Positions 36,253 to 45,853 are shown, counted from the stretch's first letter. The stretch: DNA of 64,000 bases from Nostoc desertorum CM1-VF14 (GCA_019359245.1 JAHHHR010000025.1:45476-109475); one strand, 5' to 3'. Numbers and translations are program-made. Notes: generated by a model not told the origin, from the letters alone.

Positions 36253-37410
36253 TTAGAGAAGTTGATGAATTTCATTTATTGCACTGACGATCGCAGAAGA
36301 TGCTTTTTCAATTTCTCCTTTGGTTGTAAATTTCCCAATACCAATTCTTAATGCTCCCTCAATTATATTATCCGCAAGATTCATAGCTTGCAGAGCGTGA
36401 GATGGTGCGACAATACCTGATGAACAAGCCGCACCTGTAGAAATAGCTAATTGATGGCGAACTTTAGCAATAATGGCACTATTAGGGATGTCAGGGATAG
36501 AAATATGTAAGTTACCTGATAAACGGTTATTTAAGTCTCCATTTATCACTAAATTAGGAATTTCAGTTTGAAGTAAGCTTTGCAGTTGATCTCGCAAAAG
36601 TGCGATCGCATTTTCATCTGCTGACATTTCCAACTGTCTCAATCTGCAAGCTTCCCCCAAGCCAGCTATTCCAGGGACATTGAGTGTACCGGATCTGAGT
36701 CCCTGTTCATGTCCACCACCATAAATAAGTGGTTCAAGAGGATAACCTTTTTTCACTACTAATGCACCAACTCCCTTGGATGCATAAAGTTTATGTCCAG
36801 AAATAGCTAGATAGGTAATCCCCCAGCCTTGGAAGTTGAGAGGAATTTTACCGACTGCTTGGGAAGCATCACATAAAAAAGGGATATTATATTTTTGTGC
36901 GATCGCTCCAATTTTTTCTACTGGGTAAATTGTCCCTACTTCATTATTAGCAGCCATCACACAGAGTAAGGAAGCACCTCTAGAGCAGACCTTTTCTAGA
37001 TGTTCTAAATCAATTTGGGCTTGTTGATTGACATTTAACCAAATAATTTCAGCAAGCCCTTTTTTAGCTAATACTTTGCAGGTGTCTAAAACTGCTTTGT
37101 GTTCAACTGGGGAAACAATTATTGTGGCGGGAGTATTTAGTTGAGAAATATGTCCTTGAATTGCTAAGTTAATACTTTCTGTTGCACCAGATGTAAAAAT
37201 AATTTCCTTGATAGAAGCGTTGATTAATTCAGCGATGTGTTGACGAGCTTGTTTAACTACTTGTGCGGCTTGATTGCCATAACCATGATCTACACTATTA
37301 GCATTACCAAAAGCAGTAGTCATATAGTACATGACTTTTTCTGCTACTCTAGAGTCAACGGGAGTAGTTGAATGGTAATCAAGGTAAATTATTTTTTCTT
37401 GTGTAGTCAT
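36253..37410 (-). CDS. sspA: Cysteine desulfurase, SspA/DndA/IscS-like
   Basis: A 385-residue class V aminotransferase-fold, PLP-dependent cysteine desulfurase. ISGHKLYASKGVGALVV holds the PLP Lys at residue 207. The mobile catalytic loop ISTGAACSSGI holds the persulfide-forming Cys at residue 329. It takes sulfur from cysteine and, in this setting, should pass it to SspD for backbone phosphorothioation. It is the last gene of the minus-strand Ssp cluster; the preceding GHKL ATPase gene ends six bases before its start. No scaffold or Fe-S genes are near, which favours a phosphorothioation role over general iron-sulfur assembly. It is the only cysteine desulfurase in the window and may also serve the Dnd module. 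Confidence 0.9.
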   Translation of the reverse strand: MTTQEKIIYLDYHSTTPVDSRVAEKVMYYMTTAFGNANSVDHGYGNQAAQVVKQARQHIAELINASIKEIIFTSGATESINLAIQGHISQLNTPATIIVSPVEHKAVLDTCKVLAKKGLAEIIWLNVNQQAQIDLEHLEKVCSRGASLLCVMAANNEVGTIYPVEKIGAIAQKYNIPFLCDASQAVGKIPLNFQGWGITYLAISGHKLYASKGVGALVVKKGYPLEPLIYGGGHEQGLRSGTLNVPGIAGLGEACRLRQLEMSADENAIALLRDQLQSLLQTEIPNLVINGDLNNRLSGNLHISIPDIPNSAIIAKVRHQLAISTGAACSSGIVAPSHALQAMNLADNIIEGALRIGIGKFTTKGEIEKASSAIVSAINEIHQLL

Positions 37411-37416
37411 TTGATT

Positions 37417-39243
37417 TCATAACTCATTCTCTAAAAATCTTCTAGCAACTCTCCCCCAATCAATGCGATTATCTTGAGCATTTTCTTTGCGTTTACCATC
37501 TAATTCATCTTCATACCTTGCCCATGCCATTAGTAGTAGTTTCAAGCCATCTAAGGAGTTAATTAACCGAGAACGTAAAGTATCTATATCGGCTTTATCT
37601 ACATCTTCCTCTAGGATTTCTACTAAATTTTGATAAGCAGGATGATTGGTATTTAATGTAACGATAATTGCTCCCCCTCTGGATTTGACAGAAAAGAAAG
37701 CAGCAGTATCAAGAGGAGATTGTGCAAAGGTATATTTTAAGCCATCATCTACTGTAGTTGCTGCTAATAATTCTGCTTGGGCTTCAGTAACTCCCTCTTC
37801 TTTTAAAGTTTCTTTAATGACTTGTTTGCGTTCTTCTTTTGGTAATTCTTCATCTGCATCACTTTTACCTATGTAACCCTGTAGTTTGCGTTCTTGAGTC
37901 ACAGTAGTAGCTACTTTTTCAGGTTTATAGGGGTCGTGTCCGTGCCGTTTTTCACTGGTACGAGTACCTTTTGTTTGGGCTTTGATTAAGCGACGAATCA
38001 AGCTTAATTGACTACTAATTTTATGAGCAAGTTCTAAAAGAGGAAGTTTTGGATCTTCATCTTGAAGTAATTCTTCTTTGAGTTGAGCAACGGTTTTGCC
38101 TTCTTCTAATAACGATTCAATATCTATTTGTAAAATTTCTCCAAAATTACGGGCTGATTGCTTGTTATTTGTGACTCCAAAAATATCATCAAGAGATGGT
38201 GGAAATTCTACTTCAATACCCCACCAGCGTTCTGTAGGGTCATAATTATTAACTAAGTTTTGGTCTAATTCTAATTCTCGTCCTGCACGCACAACAGAAA
38301 CTCCCACGTTCTTAGCTGCGTGTTGCCCGTGTGGTAAACTGCCAGGATTCTTTCCAGGTTCGGCTAGACGTGCTTCTTCTTTGGCGTAGGAAAAACGCAC
38401 TTTTACATCATGTTCTTTGTCTTTAAAATTAATTTTATAGGTGGCTTCATAAGATGTATCGCCTTCCCAGGGCCGGAACATTGCCTGATTATCAAATGGT
38501 TGAGGACAGGAGGTTTTTTCGATTAGATAACCAGGGTCGTTAGGTAGAGCATATTTTTCTATAATGATGTCAGATAAAGCATCTAAATCAAATGCCAACA
38601 TCCGAATTTTGACTTCATCCCTATTGATAAATTTACGATACATTCTCCCGATCACAAATTCAGAATTATCAATAATCGCTTTTCCTGTCCGCCACATACA
38701 ACGGTCGATTTTTGACCACACTACTAATGTGCCACTGTCACCAAATTTCTGACCTATTTTTGTCCAAGTTATTGGAATTGGTCTAGCCGTAGGTTCTGGT
38801 ACTTCGGTCATTCGCCGATTTTTGATTTCATCTAAGTCAAGGTAACTGTGGAGTGCATTTTCTATGCCATTTTGCCATGACCAGACATCAACCCGTTGAC
38901 ATTGAGAAATGGAGGATGAGGGTAAACCCATGCCAAAACGTCCGATTCCGGTATGTTTATCTTGGTCTAAATATGTACCATTGCCAAATTGCAGGGCTAG
39001 ACGTAAAACATTTGCATCCATACCACGACCATTATCTAACACGGCGATTTGTTCAATACGCGATCGCTTCCTCCCCTCTACTTGTTGTTTACGTTCACCA
39101 CAGAGTAACTCTACCTGCGATGCACCGGCTTGAATGGCATTATCCATTAATTCGGCGATCGCATAAGCGGCGTTTTTATAACCGTTATCGCGCATTGCTT
39201 GAACTGCTAGGTGAGTCGGAACGATATCATGGGCGTTATTCAT
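37417..39243 (-). CDS. GHKL (HSP90/MORC-like) ATPase in the Ssp cluster
   Basis: A 608-residue protein with a Bergerat ATP-binding fold at its N-terminus. The N-box AIAELMDNAIQA is at residues ~28-39, the G1 box LDNGRGM follows, and the G2 box GIGRFGMGLPSSS is near residue 110. The remaining ~480 residues show no recognised enzyme domain; a charged helical segment lies near residues 400-500. The start ATG at 39243 overlaps the helicase stop by ATGA, so the two are translationally coupled. The stop lies six bases before sspA. Lying between sspE and sspA in one gene run, it probably works with the helicase in PT-dependent defence. The precise role is unknown. Confidence 0.82.
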   Translation of the reverse strand: MNNAHDIVPTHLAVQAMRDNGYKNAAYAIAELMDNAIQAGASQVELLCGERKQQVEGRKRSRIEQIAVLDNGRGMDANVLRLALQFGNGTYLDQDKHTGIGRFGMGLPSSSISQCQRVDVWSWQNGIENALHSYLDLDEIKNRRMTEVPEPTARPIPITWTKIGQKFGDSGTLVVWSKIDRCMWRTGKAIIDNSEFVIGRMYRKFINRDEVKIRMLAFDLDALSDIIIEKYALPNDPGYLIEKTSCPQPFDNQAMFRPWEGDTSYEATYKINFKDKEHDVKVRFSYAKEEARLAEPGKNPGSLPHGQHAAKNVGVSVVRAGRELELDQNLVNNYDPTERWWGIEVEFPPSLDDIFGVTNNKQSARNFGEILQIDIESLLEEGKTVAQLKEELLQDEDPKLPLLELAHKISSQLSLIRRLIKAQTKGTRTSEKRHGHDPYKPEKVATTVTQERKLQGYIGKSDADEELPKEERKQVIKETLKEEGVTEAQAELLAATTVDDGLKYTFAQSPLDTAAFFSVKSRGGAIIVTLNTNHPAYQNLVEILEEDVDKADIDTLRSRLINSLDGLKLLLMAWARYEDELDGKRKENAQDNRIDWGRVARRFLENEL

Positions 39244-40859
39244 GGGTTTTTCCTCCAAACGTCTTCCCAATTGTGAAAGGCTGATGCAACTGAACCAAAA
39301 CCAGGGAGTTGGCTATCGACAACCGTGACAATTTCGGCGGTAGCATTACCCCCAGCTTTGAGTCCGCGAATGGCGCGTCCTACCATTTGGCTGTAGAGGA
39401 CAAGGGATTTAGTGGGACGGGCGATAACGGCGGCGCTGGTTTTGGGTGCATCGAATCCAGTGGTTAAAACGCCGTAGTTACATAAAATCTTGGTTTGGGG
39501 CTGTTCGTCTTTAAAACTTTGAATCAGCCTTTCTCTCTCTGATTTGGGGGTATCACCTGTAACAGCATCAGCATTAAATCTTCTGAAACGCAATATTGAA
39601 GCGATCAGTCTAGCGTGTTCAACGGAGGTATTAAAAACGATAATCCGTTGATGATGTTGGGCTAGTGCTTCTAGTTCTAGGATGATGCGGAGGTTGCGTT
39701 GTTCGTCTGCTGCTAACCGATTGAGGATATATTGGGGGATGTCTAATTCTGTATTAATCCGATTCAGGTCTTGGGGAGTTAGTTCAATACCCGTTTCATA
39801 AAATAAAGAGCGATAGTTAACTTGAGCGAGGTATTGTTGATCGACGAGATAATCAATCGGGTTGTCATAACCTGGGATTTCTAAAGTAACTTTCTGTTGG
39901 GCGAAGAATTTTGCAAGTTGTGCATCGGTGTTAATATCAGCCCAAGTCCGTCCGGGTGTGGCGGTTAAACCTAATAAGGCGGTTTTTTCGTAGGGGATGG
40001 CTAAAGCATCTAAGACGAGTTTATAGGTTTCGGCAACTGCTTGATGGGCTTCATCGATAATTACCAATGAACAACGCACACCCAGTTGATTAATAAAGCG
40101 AATACTCTTTTTAGCGGCGTGATAGACTTTCGCTAATCCTGCTACGACTAAGCCATCTTGAGCTTGTGCTAAGTCTAACTCATGGTTGCCCCAGAAGCGG
40201 TAAGTTGAGAGGGTGCGATCGCCTAAACTTTCCCATGCTTTTTGAAATTCTGTAACTGCTTGTTCGCAAAGTTCTTCACTGTATGCCAACCAAATTACTA
40301 AAGTGGGTTCATTGTTTCTTAAGTGGTCTGCAATGATATTCATTGCAGTACGGGTTTTACCTGCACCTGTAGGAAGATGAAGAAGGACACGGCGAGGTTC
40401 TTTACTAAGATAGTTTTTTACTTGTTTAATTGCGTGGCGTTGGTGCGTAAATAAAGGGTATTTGGGAGTATTTTCAATAATTGCGGGGGTTTCGATTGTA
40501 GTTTGATTTTTGGAAGTAAAGGGTATTTCAAAGAAGTTAAAAAGATATTTTTTACTTTCTGAAGCACCGCTTATTTTAACTTTTTTTAATGCCTGATAAT
40601 GATCTTGATTTGCAGGTGCTTCTAGTACTACTGCGAGGATTTTCGCTTGTTCTGGGGTGATTAGGTCAAAGAGTAAATTTCGTTTTTCTTTAGATAGGAG
40701 TAGTTCTTCTGGAGTATGAAGGGTTAAGAGAATTTCTCTGAGTTTACTAGGATGGACTAAATTAGGTTCTAGGAGCTTAAGCAATTGGAACGCTGCACTA
40801 CCCAATAATTGTTGTAGTATTTGTTCATCTGCTTTTGATAGTAAATCATTTAAATTCAA
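39240..40859 (-). CDS. DEAD/DEAH superfamily 2 helicase in the Ssp cluster
   Basis: A 539-residue helicase. The N-terminal ~130 residues are helical and family-specific. The first RecA domain carries the Q-motif-like FTHQRHAIKQV, Walker A LPTGAGKTRTA (G167-K168-T169), Walker B VIIDEAHQAV and motif III GLTATPGR. The second RecA domain carries IIVFNTSVEHARLIA, TGFDAPKTSAAVIARPT and QMVGRAIRG (motif VI). It is related to type I/III restriction-type helicases. It starts 28 bases after the sspE stop and its own stop overlaps the GHKL ATPase start. It is a candidate effector or processing factor of the Ssp system. Confidence 0.85.
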   Translation of the reverse strand: MNLNDLLSKADEQILQQLLGSAAFQLLKLLEPNLVHPSKLREILLTLHTPEELLLSKEKRNLLFDLITPEQAKILAVVLEAPANQDHYQALKKVKISGASESKKYLFNFFEIPFTSKNQTTIETPAIIENTPKYPLFTHQRHAIKQVKNYLSKEPRRVLLHLPTGAGKTRTAMNIIADHLRNNEPTLVIWLAYSEELCEQAVTEFQKAWESLGDRTLSTYRFWGNHELDLAQAQDGLVVAGLAKVYHAAKKSIRFINQLGVRCSLVIIDEAHQAVAETYKLVLDALAIPYEKTALLGLTATPGRTWADINTDAQLAKFFAQQKVTLEIPGYDNPIDYLVDQQYLAQVNYRSLFYETGIELTPQDLNRINTELDIPQYILNRLAADEQRNLRIILELEALAQHHQRIIVFNTSVEHARLIASILRFRRFNADAVTGDTPKSERERLIQSFKDEQPQTKILCNYGVLTTGFDAPKTSAAVIARPTKSLVLYSQMVGRAIRGLKAGGNATAEIVTVVDSQLPGFGSVASAFHNWEDVWRKNP

Positions 40860-40886
40860 GTAAGACTCCTAGAAGATGCTGTAAAG

Positions 40887-43247
40887 TTAAGATAACCATT
40901 CATACATCCGTTCCCAAAGAATATCGCATATACGCTCTGTTCTTTTTTCAACCAAGTTTTTATTCCAGTTTCCCATTACACCGAGTTCAACTATAGGTTT
41001 GATATGGTAGGCATATGAAGATTTTTTTAACAAGTCAATTGTAGAATCTTTCAATTCAACACCATTTTGTTCTGCTGTTTGTTTCAAGTTTTTTAATTTC
41101 TCAGGATCTGTTTCTGCTAAATGTTGATAGTAGATCCATTTTTCAATCCACCCTTTATTACTAGCAGAACTATTAATTGGCTTAGGTAACAGTGTTAAAT
41201 TACCAATTTGGTCATACTCATCATTTTCATATATAGCCTTATCCCAATTAGAGTCAAATCGTAAATCCGGCTTCTGCGGTGCTATATGCTCAATACTTTT
41301 TAAACTATCTGAATTCCATTGACTAGGTTCTAAGTAAGATTTTGATGAACCCAATACCCCTATCTTCATTAAACCAGGTTCTTGTGAATCACAAATAGTA
41401 TCATTTGATGATATAAAAAGAACAAAATTACATACTGTTTTGACTTTATCATATCCTAAATAATTTATTGCTTTCGTTTTCCAGCTATCTTTATTACCTA
41501 TTCCTTTTTCCTCCAGAGCATTTTTCAAATGTTTTTTTAATACTTCTATGTTGACTGAATCATCTCCTTTTTCCCAAGATAATTTTTTCTGAAGTAATTC
41601 TCTATAGACATTATCGAGTCCTGTATTTGGTAAAGCAGAACGCCAAAGAGTAAAAAATGCTGCAATGACTTGACAAGCTATAGCAAACTCCTTATGAGGC
41701 GTAATGTTATTTTGTTCATCTTCATCCTCTTCGGTGACTTGATAACGAATAGCTAAGGCATAAAAACGGCTTAATGTTGTATGTGCCATTTTATGGTTCG
41801 CATCTTTAAGATAAAGTAAACAGAAAGATGAAATTTTTCTTTGTGATTCATCTAATAAGTTTAATTCGGGTAAAGATTTATTGATATTATCCTGAGAATA
41901 TATGATTTTTTTGGAATATTCAGCAATGTCGGCCATTTGCTGGATAAATATTTCTTTTTCTGTTAGTAAAGGTTCTTGACCTTCTTTTGAAGGAGAGCCT
42001 TGTTCAAATTTGTCAATTAACCATTTTCTTTGAGTGCTAAACTGCTTTGGTAAACTTTTTCCTTCATAAGTTAAAGAAAATAAAGTCAAATATTCATTTG
42101 TCCTTTGATTTTTACTAGAAGCACTCTGCAATTTTTTCATCAAATCTTCTATTTTCGTAAAAGATTTATCAAAATTTGAGCCTTTAAAGCCTTGTCCGTT
42201 AGAGTCAGCTATATTAACTACTAAAGGTTTAAATGTTTCAATTGCTGTTAAAGGAGTTCCTGTTGCATTTAATGATTGAAACATATCAAATGCTCGCACT
42301 TGTGATACAGGCCTAATTACAGTAAAACAGCAACGTTGAAGTAAATAACTAGAAAAAGCGAAAATTTGTACTAAAGAACAGATATAATTCTGAGTTCTAT
42401 CTAAAGAATTAATATCTAAATTTTGGCAATTTTTGACTATTTTGTATAAATTAGGACGTTCATAAATCCATAACTCACGTTGATCTATCTTTTCAACAAT
42501 ATCCCATGCTGGTGGGTAATTAGTATGATCATTTTTATGAGATTTTTCAACTTGACCTAACCAATCTTGAATTAACTGTATATTTTTTGATACCAAAGAA
42601 TTTTTTTGGGGTTTTGGAAAATTTCCAACATTTTTATTCTCAATATCATGAATAGTTCTAATAAAATTAGCTAAATATGATGACACATCAGATTTATAGT
42701 GTTTTGTTTCATCTTCATCTAATGTCCAACCATCTAATGAACCTCTAATAACAATAGGTTTACGTTTTGGTATACCACGCATAAGATCAAAGGAAAAAAG
42801 CTCCTGAATAGATGTTAAGTAAGTATCAGCAGCTTCTCTTAATCCATCTATCTCATATCTTTCAGAACTTTGAGGAAGTTTATTTTTAATTTCAAAAATT
42901 TTTTGATATAAGCAACAAGCTAACAAAGCAATTGTTGATATTCGCTGTTGTCCATCAATGATATTATCTATACGAGGAGGAATAGCTCGATGATCTTGGG
43001 GGTTTACATTTGCCTTAACATTAACCTCTGTAACTAAAATAATTGTTCCCATAAAATGGATTGTATCTTCTTGGGAACTTAAAATATTCAATACACCAGA
43101 ACAAATATCATCCATTAATTGCTCAATATTTTCATCATCCCAACTATATTCTCTTTGATACAAAGGAATATAATACCCAGTTCCTCCTTGCGTAAAAAAA
43201 TCAGATATAAGAACACTGGATGTCTGGAAAATCCTTGATATGTCCAT
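40887..43247 (-). CDS. sspE: SspE-like DUF262/DUF1524 phosphorothioation-sensing nickase
   Basis: A 786-residue protein. The N-terminal DUF262 (ParB-like/GmrS-like) domain has IPLYQREYSWDDENI and the nucleotide-binding motif DGQQR (residues 98-102). The C-terminus is a DUF1524 HNH-type nuclease with SIEHIAPQ (His ~654) and GNLTLLPKPINSSASN. This domain order and motif set match SspE, the effector of the SspABCD-SspE system: it is reported to sense PT-modified host DNA through DUF262 NTPase activity and nick DNA through DUF1524. GmrSD-type type IV enzymes share the fold; the sspD and sspBC context favours SspE. It lies 36 bases downstream of sspD. The gene is more AT-rich than its neighbours. 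Confidence 0.85.
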   Translation of the reverse strand: MDISRIFQTSSVLISDFFTQGGTGYYIPLYQREYSWDDENIEQLMDDICSGVLNILSSQEDTIHFMGTIILVTEVNVKANVNPQDHRAIPPRIDNIIDGQQRISTIALLACCLYQKIFEIKNKLPQSSERYEIDGLREAADTYLTSIQELFSFDLMRGIPKRKPIVIRGSLDGWTLDEDETKHYKSDVSSYLANFIRTIHDIENKNVGNFPKPQKNSLVSKNIQLIQDWLGQVEKSHKNDHTNYPPAWDIVEKIDQRELWIYERPNLYKIVKNCQNLDINSLDRTQNYICSLVQIFAFSSYLLQRCCFTVIRPVSQVRAFDMFQSLNATGTPLTAIETFKPLVVNIADSNGQGFKGSNFDKSFTKIEDLMKKLQSASSKNQRTNEYLTLFSLTYEGKSLPKQFSTQRKWLIDKFEQGSPSKEGQEPLLTEKEIFIQQMADIAEYSKKIIYSQDNINKSLPELNLLDESQRKISSFCLLYLKDANHKMAHTTLSRFYALAIRYQVTEEDEDEQNNITPHKEFAIACQVIAAFFTLWRSALPNTGLDNVYRELLQKKLSWEKGDDSVNIEVLKKHLKNALEEKGIGNKDSWKTKAINYLGYDKVKTVCNFVLFISSNDTICDSQEPGLMKIGVLGSSKSYLEPSQWNSDSLKSIEHIAPQKPDLRFDSNWDKAIYENDEYDQIGNLTLLPKPINSSASNKGWIEKWIYYQHLAETDPEKLKNLKQTAEQNGVELKDSTIDLLKKSSYAYHIKPIVELGVMGNWNKNLVEKRTERICDILWERMYEWLS

Positions 43248-43283
43248 AAAATTTTTTAATATATATTTATCGAAATAGAAAAT

Positions 43284-44084
43284 TTACAAATGACATACCA
43301 AACAAGGTAACTCGTCATCCTCTTGATCTAAAATTGCTTCTAACGCTTCAGCTAAAGGACGATTAGGAGCAGCCTTTTTTTCTTTAGCCATTGACTTCTC
43401 ATGTTGAGCAATAATTTCATCTTTGCGTGCTATAAGTTGCGATAAACTTTCCCCATCTGTCCATGTATAGGTTCTACCATCCTTATGATTTGATTCATAA
43501 TCAACAGCTTGTTGAAATAAATCAGGATGTTCCTGTGCTAACATTACCCATTCATACTTGCGTTGGAAAAAACAGAAGAAACACCCAGAACGACTGCGCC
43601 AGCGATAATAATCAGGGAGTCCAATTCCACTATCTTCTAATAGCCGAATAACATCAGCCTTAACTAAACCCTTTTCCTTAAAGGGAAACACAGGTTTAAT
43701 ATTAGGTTTAGTGGAGATATAACCATCACGGTTTTCATCAGCACGGATGCCAATGTAACTAATAGCCTCATCATCCCCCACAAAATCCTCTAAAGGTCTA
43801 ATTTTCATCTTCACCGTACACCAACGCATTTGGGGTGAAGGTAATAAACCATCATGAATCGCTAACCAATGGTCAAAGCCTCGTTTGTCACTGAGATAAT
43901 GAATTTTAATCCCCAAACGTGCTTTGATGCGGTCAAGATATTCGTAAGTCTCCGGTAATTCTTTATGAGTATCACAAAAAAAGTATTCCATCTCTGGAAT
44001 TTCCTTATGCAGTAATACTGCTAAAGCCGTACTATCTTTACCTCCAGAAAGACCCAATATGTGTCTAACTTTTTTCTCTGCCAT
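43284..44084 (-). CDS. sspD: SspD-like PAPS-reductase family sulfurtransferase
   Basis: A 266-residue adenosine-nucleotide alpha-hydrolase-fold protein. The PP-loop LGLSGGKDST is at residues 10-19. SPQMRWCTVKMKI is the usual substrate-side motif, and a Cys cluster RSGCFFCFFQRKYEW sits near residue 165. This is the single-strand-PT counterpart of DndC, expected to activate the DNA phosphate with ATP and deliver sulfur from SspA. It is followed by sspE on the same strand. Unlike the usual sspBCD order, 2.2 kb of unrelated genes separate it from sspC, so it needs its own promoter in 44085-44291 or beyond. Confidence 0.88.
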   Translation of the reverse strand: MAEKKVRHILGLSGGKDSTALAVLLHKEIPEMEYFFCDTHKELPETYEYLDRIKARLGIKIHYLSDKRGFDHWLAIHDGLLPSPQMRWCTVKMKIRPLEDFVGDDEAISYIGIRADENRDGYISTKPNIKPVFPFKEKGLVKADVIRLLEDSGIGLPDYYRWRSRSGCFFCFFQRKYEWVMLAQEHPDLFQQAVDYESNHKDGRTYTWTDGESLSQLIARKDEIIAQHEKSMAKEKKAAPNRPLAEALEAILDQEDDELPCLVCHL

Positions 44085-44291
44085 GCTTGTTTTTTCGTGC
44101 TTTTCGGCAATTAATAATTCTAATATTTTAGCAAATATGTAAATACAATATGTAGTTTATTTAAACTAATGTAAAAAAGACTTAGTGAAATTACTGAATT
44201 AACAACATTTTTATAAACTAGCCAATTACGCTTTTATACCTGATTCCCGTTCAGTTCAAGCCAAAAATCTTAAATTGGGTAGAACGAAACA

Positions 44292-44519
44292 TTACTTATC
44301 TTTTAACTTACGCTTCATTTCTCGGTATTGCTCGAACTTAGCATCGGATATGCACTGGTCAACGAACTTCTCCAGTTCATCCTTCATAGTACTGTCAATA
44401 AATTGACAGTACTCCTTAAACAGCTCCCTCTTACCCTCTGGAAGATAGAAACCAAGATACTCTTTTCCCTGACGCTTCTCTGTCACAAACAACTCTTGCA
44501 CATCATCAAGACTCATCAT
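44292..44519 (-). CDS. Small hypothetical protein
   Basis: A 75-residue, highly charged, helical protein (for example KELFKEYCQFI-like and KFEQYREMKRKLKDK segments) with no recognised domain. It lies upstream of sspD on the same strand with a 207-base gap and is divergent from the next small gene. Size, charge and position in a recently disturbed spot suggest an accessory or antitoxin-like gene, but nothing in the sequence proves this. A chance 11-bp inverted repeat (44388-44413) lies inside it. Confidence 0.5.
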   Translation of the reverse strand: MMSLDDVQELFVTEKRQGKEYLGFYLPEGKRELFKEYCQFIDSTMKDELEKFVDQCISDAKFEQYREMKRKLKDK

Positions 44520-44625
44520 AAATCGTTAAGTTTCAATAAACCTTTTGTAAGGTACGTTTTGTATGTACGGTACAATAAAGCATGAAAGTGATTAATCCCA
44601 CTTTGCAACATTAAACAGGTGCGTT

Positions 44626-44847
44626 ATGGCAGAAAAATTTGTGACATTAGAAGATAACAGCAGCAATCAAGTCCAGGTAAGTAGAGAAAAGATAAAACAC
44701 TTGCTAATCGGTAGTCCTAACGTAGTGAAGACGACTATCCATCGGTTGCATACTATAGGTTATGCAGAAGTAGGTTCTTGGTCTAAACCTGTAATAGCAG
44801 GTAGTTTAGGTGAATCAGGCGATGTAGTGAGTCTATTAATTAGATAG
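44626..44847 (+). CDS. Small hypothetical protein
   Basis: A 73-residue protein with no recognised family. It starts at ATG 44626. The central sequence KIKHLLIGSPNVVKTTIHRLH and the ending WSKPVIAGSLGESGDVVSLLI are compatible with a small soluble domain. It is divergent from the 75-residue gene, with a 106-base shared promoter region that contains closely spaced GTAC words (GTACGTTTTGTATGTACGG). It lies in the block that separates sspC from sspD. Confidence 0.5.
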   Translation: MAEKFVTLEDNSSNQVQVSREKIKHLLIGSPNVVKTTIHRLHTIGYAEVGSWSKPVIAGSLGESGDVVSLLIR

Positions 44848-44873
44848 CAAGTCTAGGAAATAAAAAGTGTAGG

Positions 44874-44925
44874 GAGTTGGCGCTATGACTACGCCCGCCA
44901 AAGGCATCGCGCATTGCACCAACTC
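44874..44925. repeat. GC-rich intergenic repeat with flanking inverted repeat
   Basis: GAGTTGG (44874-44880) and CCAACTC (44919-44925) bracket a GC-rich stretch (CGCTATGACTACGCCCGCC and following) of the dispersed Nostocales type. A similar arm sequence, GAATTGGTGC/GCACCAATTC, recurs at 45864-45887 on the other side of the DUF4351 gene. Confidence 0.55.
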
Positions 44926-44957
44926 TTGATAATTTAAATAACTAGAGAACTAATTGA

Positions 44958-45853
44958 ATGACACGTTTCATACATGACAAATTTGCCAAAGATTATCTTG
45001 AAGAATTGCTAAAAGATTACGGAGAAGTCAAGTCATCAGAAAAAGTATCAGGAGAGATTAAAGAAATAGATGTTTTCTTCACTCCTGACAAACAGCAAAG
45101 TTCTAATATACAAATACTGGGTTTACTAGGAAGATTTGCTGAAAATCCTGCACTTATAGAACCATTCCGCAATCCAGCTTCTACTGATGAAATATGCGAC
45201 TGTATTCTCAAATTATTAGAAGTCAAGGCTCTTTTACGACGAGAAGCTAAAGCTAATAAAACTAAGCTTCAGGACTCAGAAATTCCCAAATTGTGGGTTC
45301 TTACTCCAACAGTATCTGAAACTAGATTGTCTAGCTTTGGAACTATGCAAAAAGAAGGTTGGTTATCAGGAGTACATTTTCTTGCAGATGCCTTACGGAC
45401 AGCAATTGTAGCGATACATCAATTACCACAGATACCGGAAACTTTATGGTTGAGGCTTTTGGGTAGGGGAAGCGTGCAGTCGCAGGCAATTATCGAATTG
45501 CAAGCTTACCATTAAACCATCCATACCAAAAAGCAACCCTGGAATTAGTTTACAACTTGCGCGAAAACTTGAGAGTAAATCAAGAATTAGAAGCAGATGA
45601 TAGGGAGTTAGTCATGCGATTAGAACCACTTTATCAAAGAGATAGGGAACAAGCCAAACAAGAGGGAAGAGAGGAAGGAGAACAACATTTAATTATACGT
45701 CTGCTGAATCGCCGTGTTGGGGAAATTAATGAATCATTAATCGAGCGAATTAAAGGATTATCGATTGAACAATTAGAAAATCTAGGAGAAGCGTTACTAG
45801 ACTTTTCTAATGTTGCTGATTTAGAAACTTGGTTAAACCAACAACAAGGATAA
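44958..45853 (+). pseudogene. Frameshifted DUF4351 / Rpn-like nuclease-family gene
   Basis: Two open frames, 44958-45515 and 45557-45853, read as one protein of about 298 residues. The first gives MTRFIHDKFAKDYLEELLKDYG and IEPFRNPASTDEICDC, the start typical of the cyanobacterial DUF4351 family (often mislabelled flagellar assembly protein H). The second gives LYQRDREQAKQEGREEGEQ and the DUF4351 C-terminus (RRVGEINESLIERI, LGEALLDF). Around 45495-45505 the expected reading IELASLPLNHP is recovered by adding one G at GAATTGCAAGC, so a one-base deletion explains the break. The second frame alone has only a TTG start. It may be a true pseudogene or a sequencing error. It lies opposite to the Ssp genes. 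Confidence 0.75.

Noticed and set aside
40887..43247. GmrSD-type type IV restriction enzyme instead of SspE
   Set aside because: The domains are shared, but the presence of sspB, sspC, sspD and sspA in the same cluster makes SspE the better name. It cannot be fully excluded without a phylogeny.
44388..44413. 11-bp inverted repeat AGTACTGTCAA/TTGACAGTACT
   Set aside because: It lies within the coding frame of a small gene, has no terminator context, and includes only a partial LexA-like half-site.
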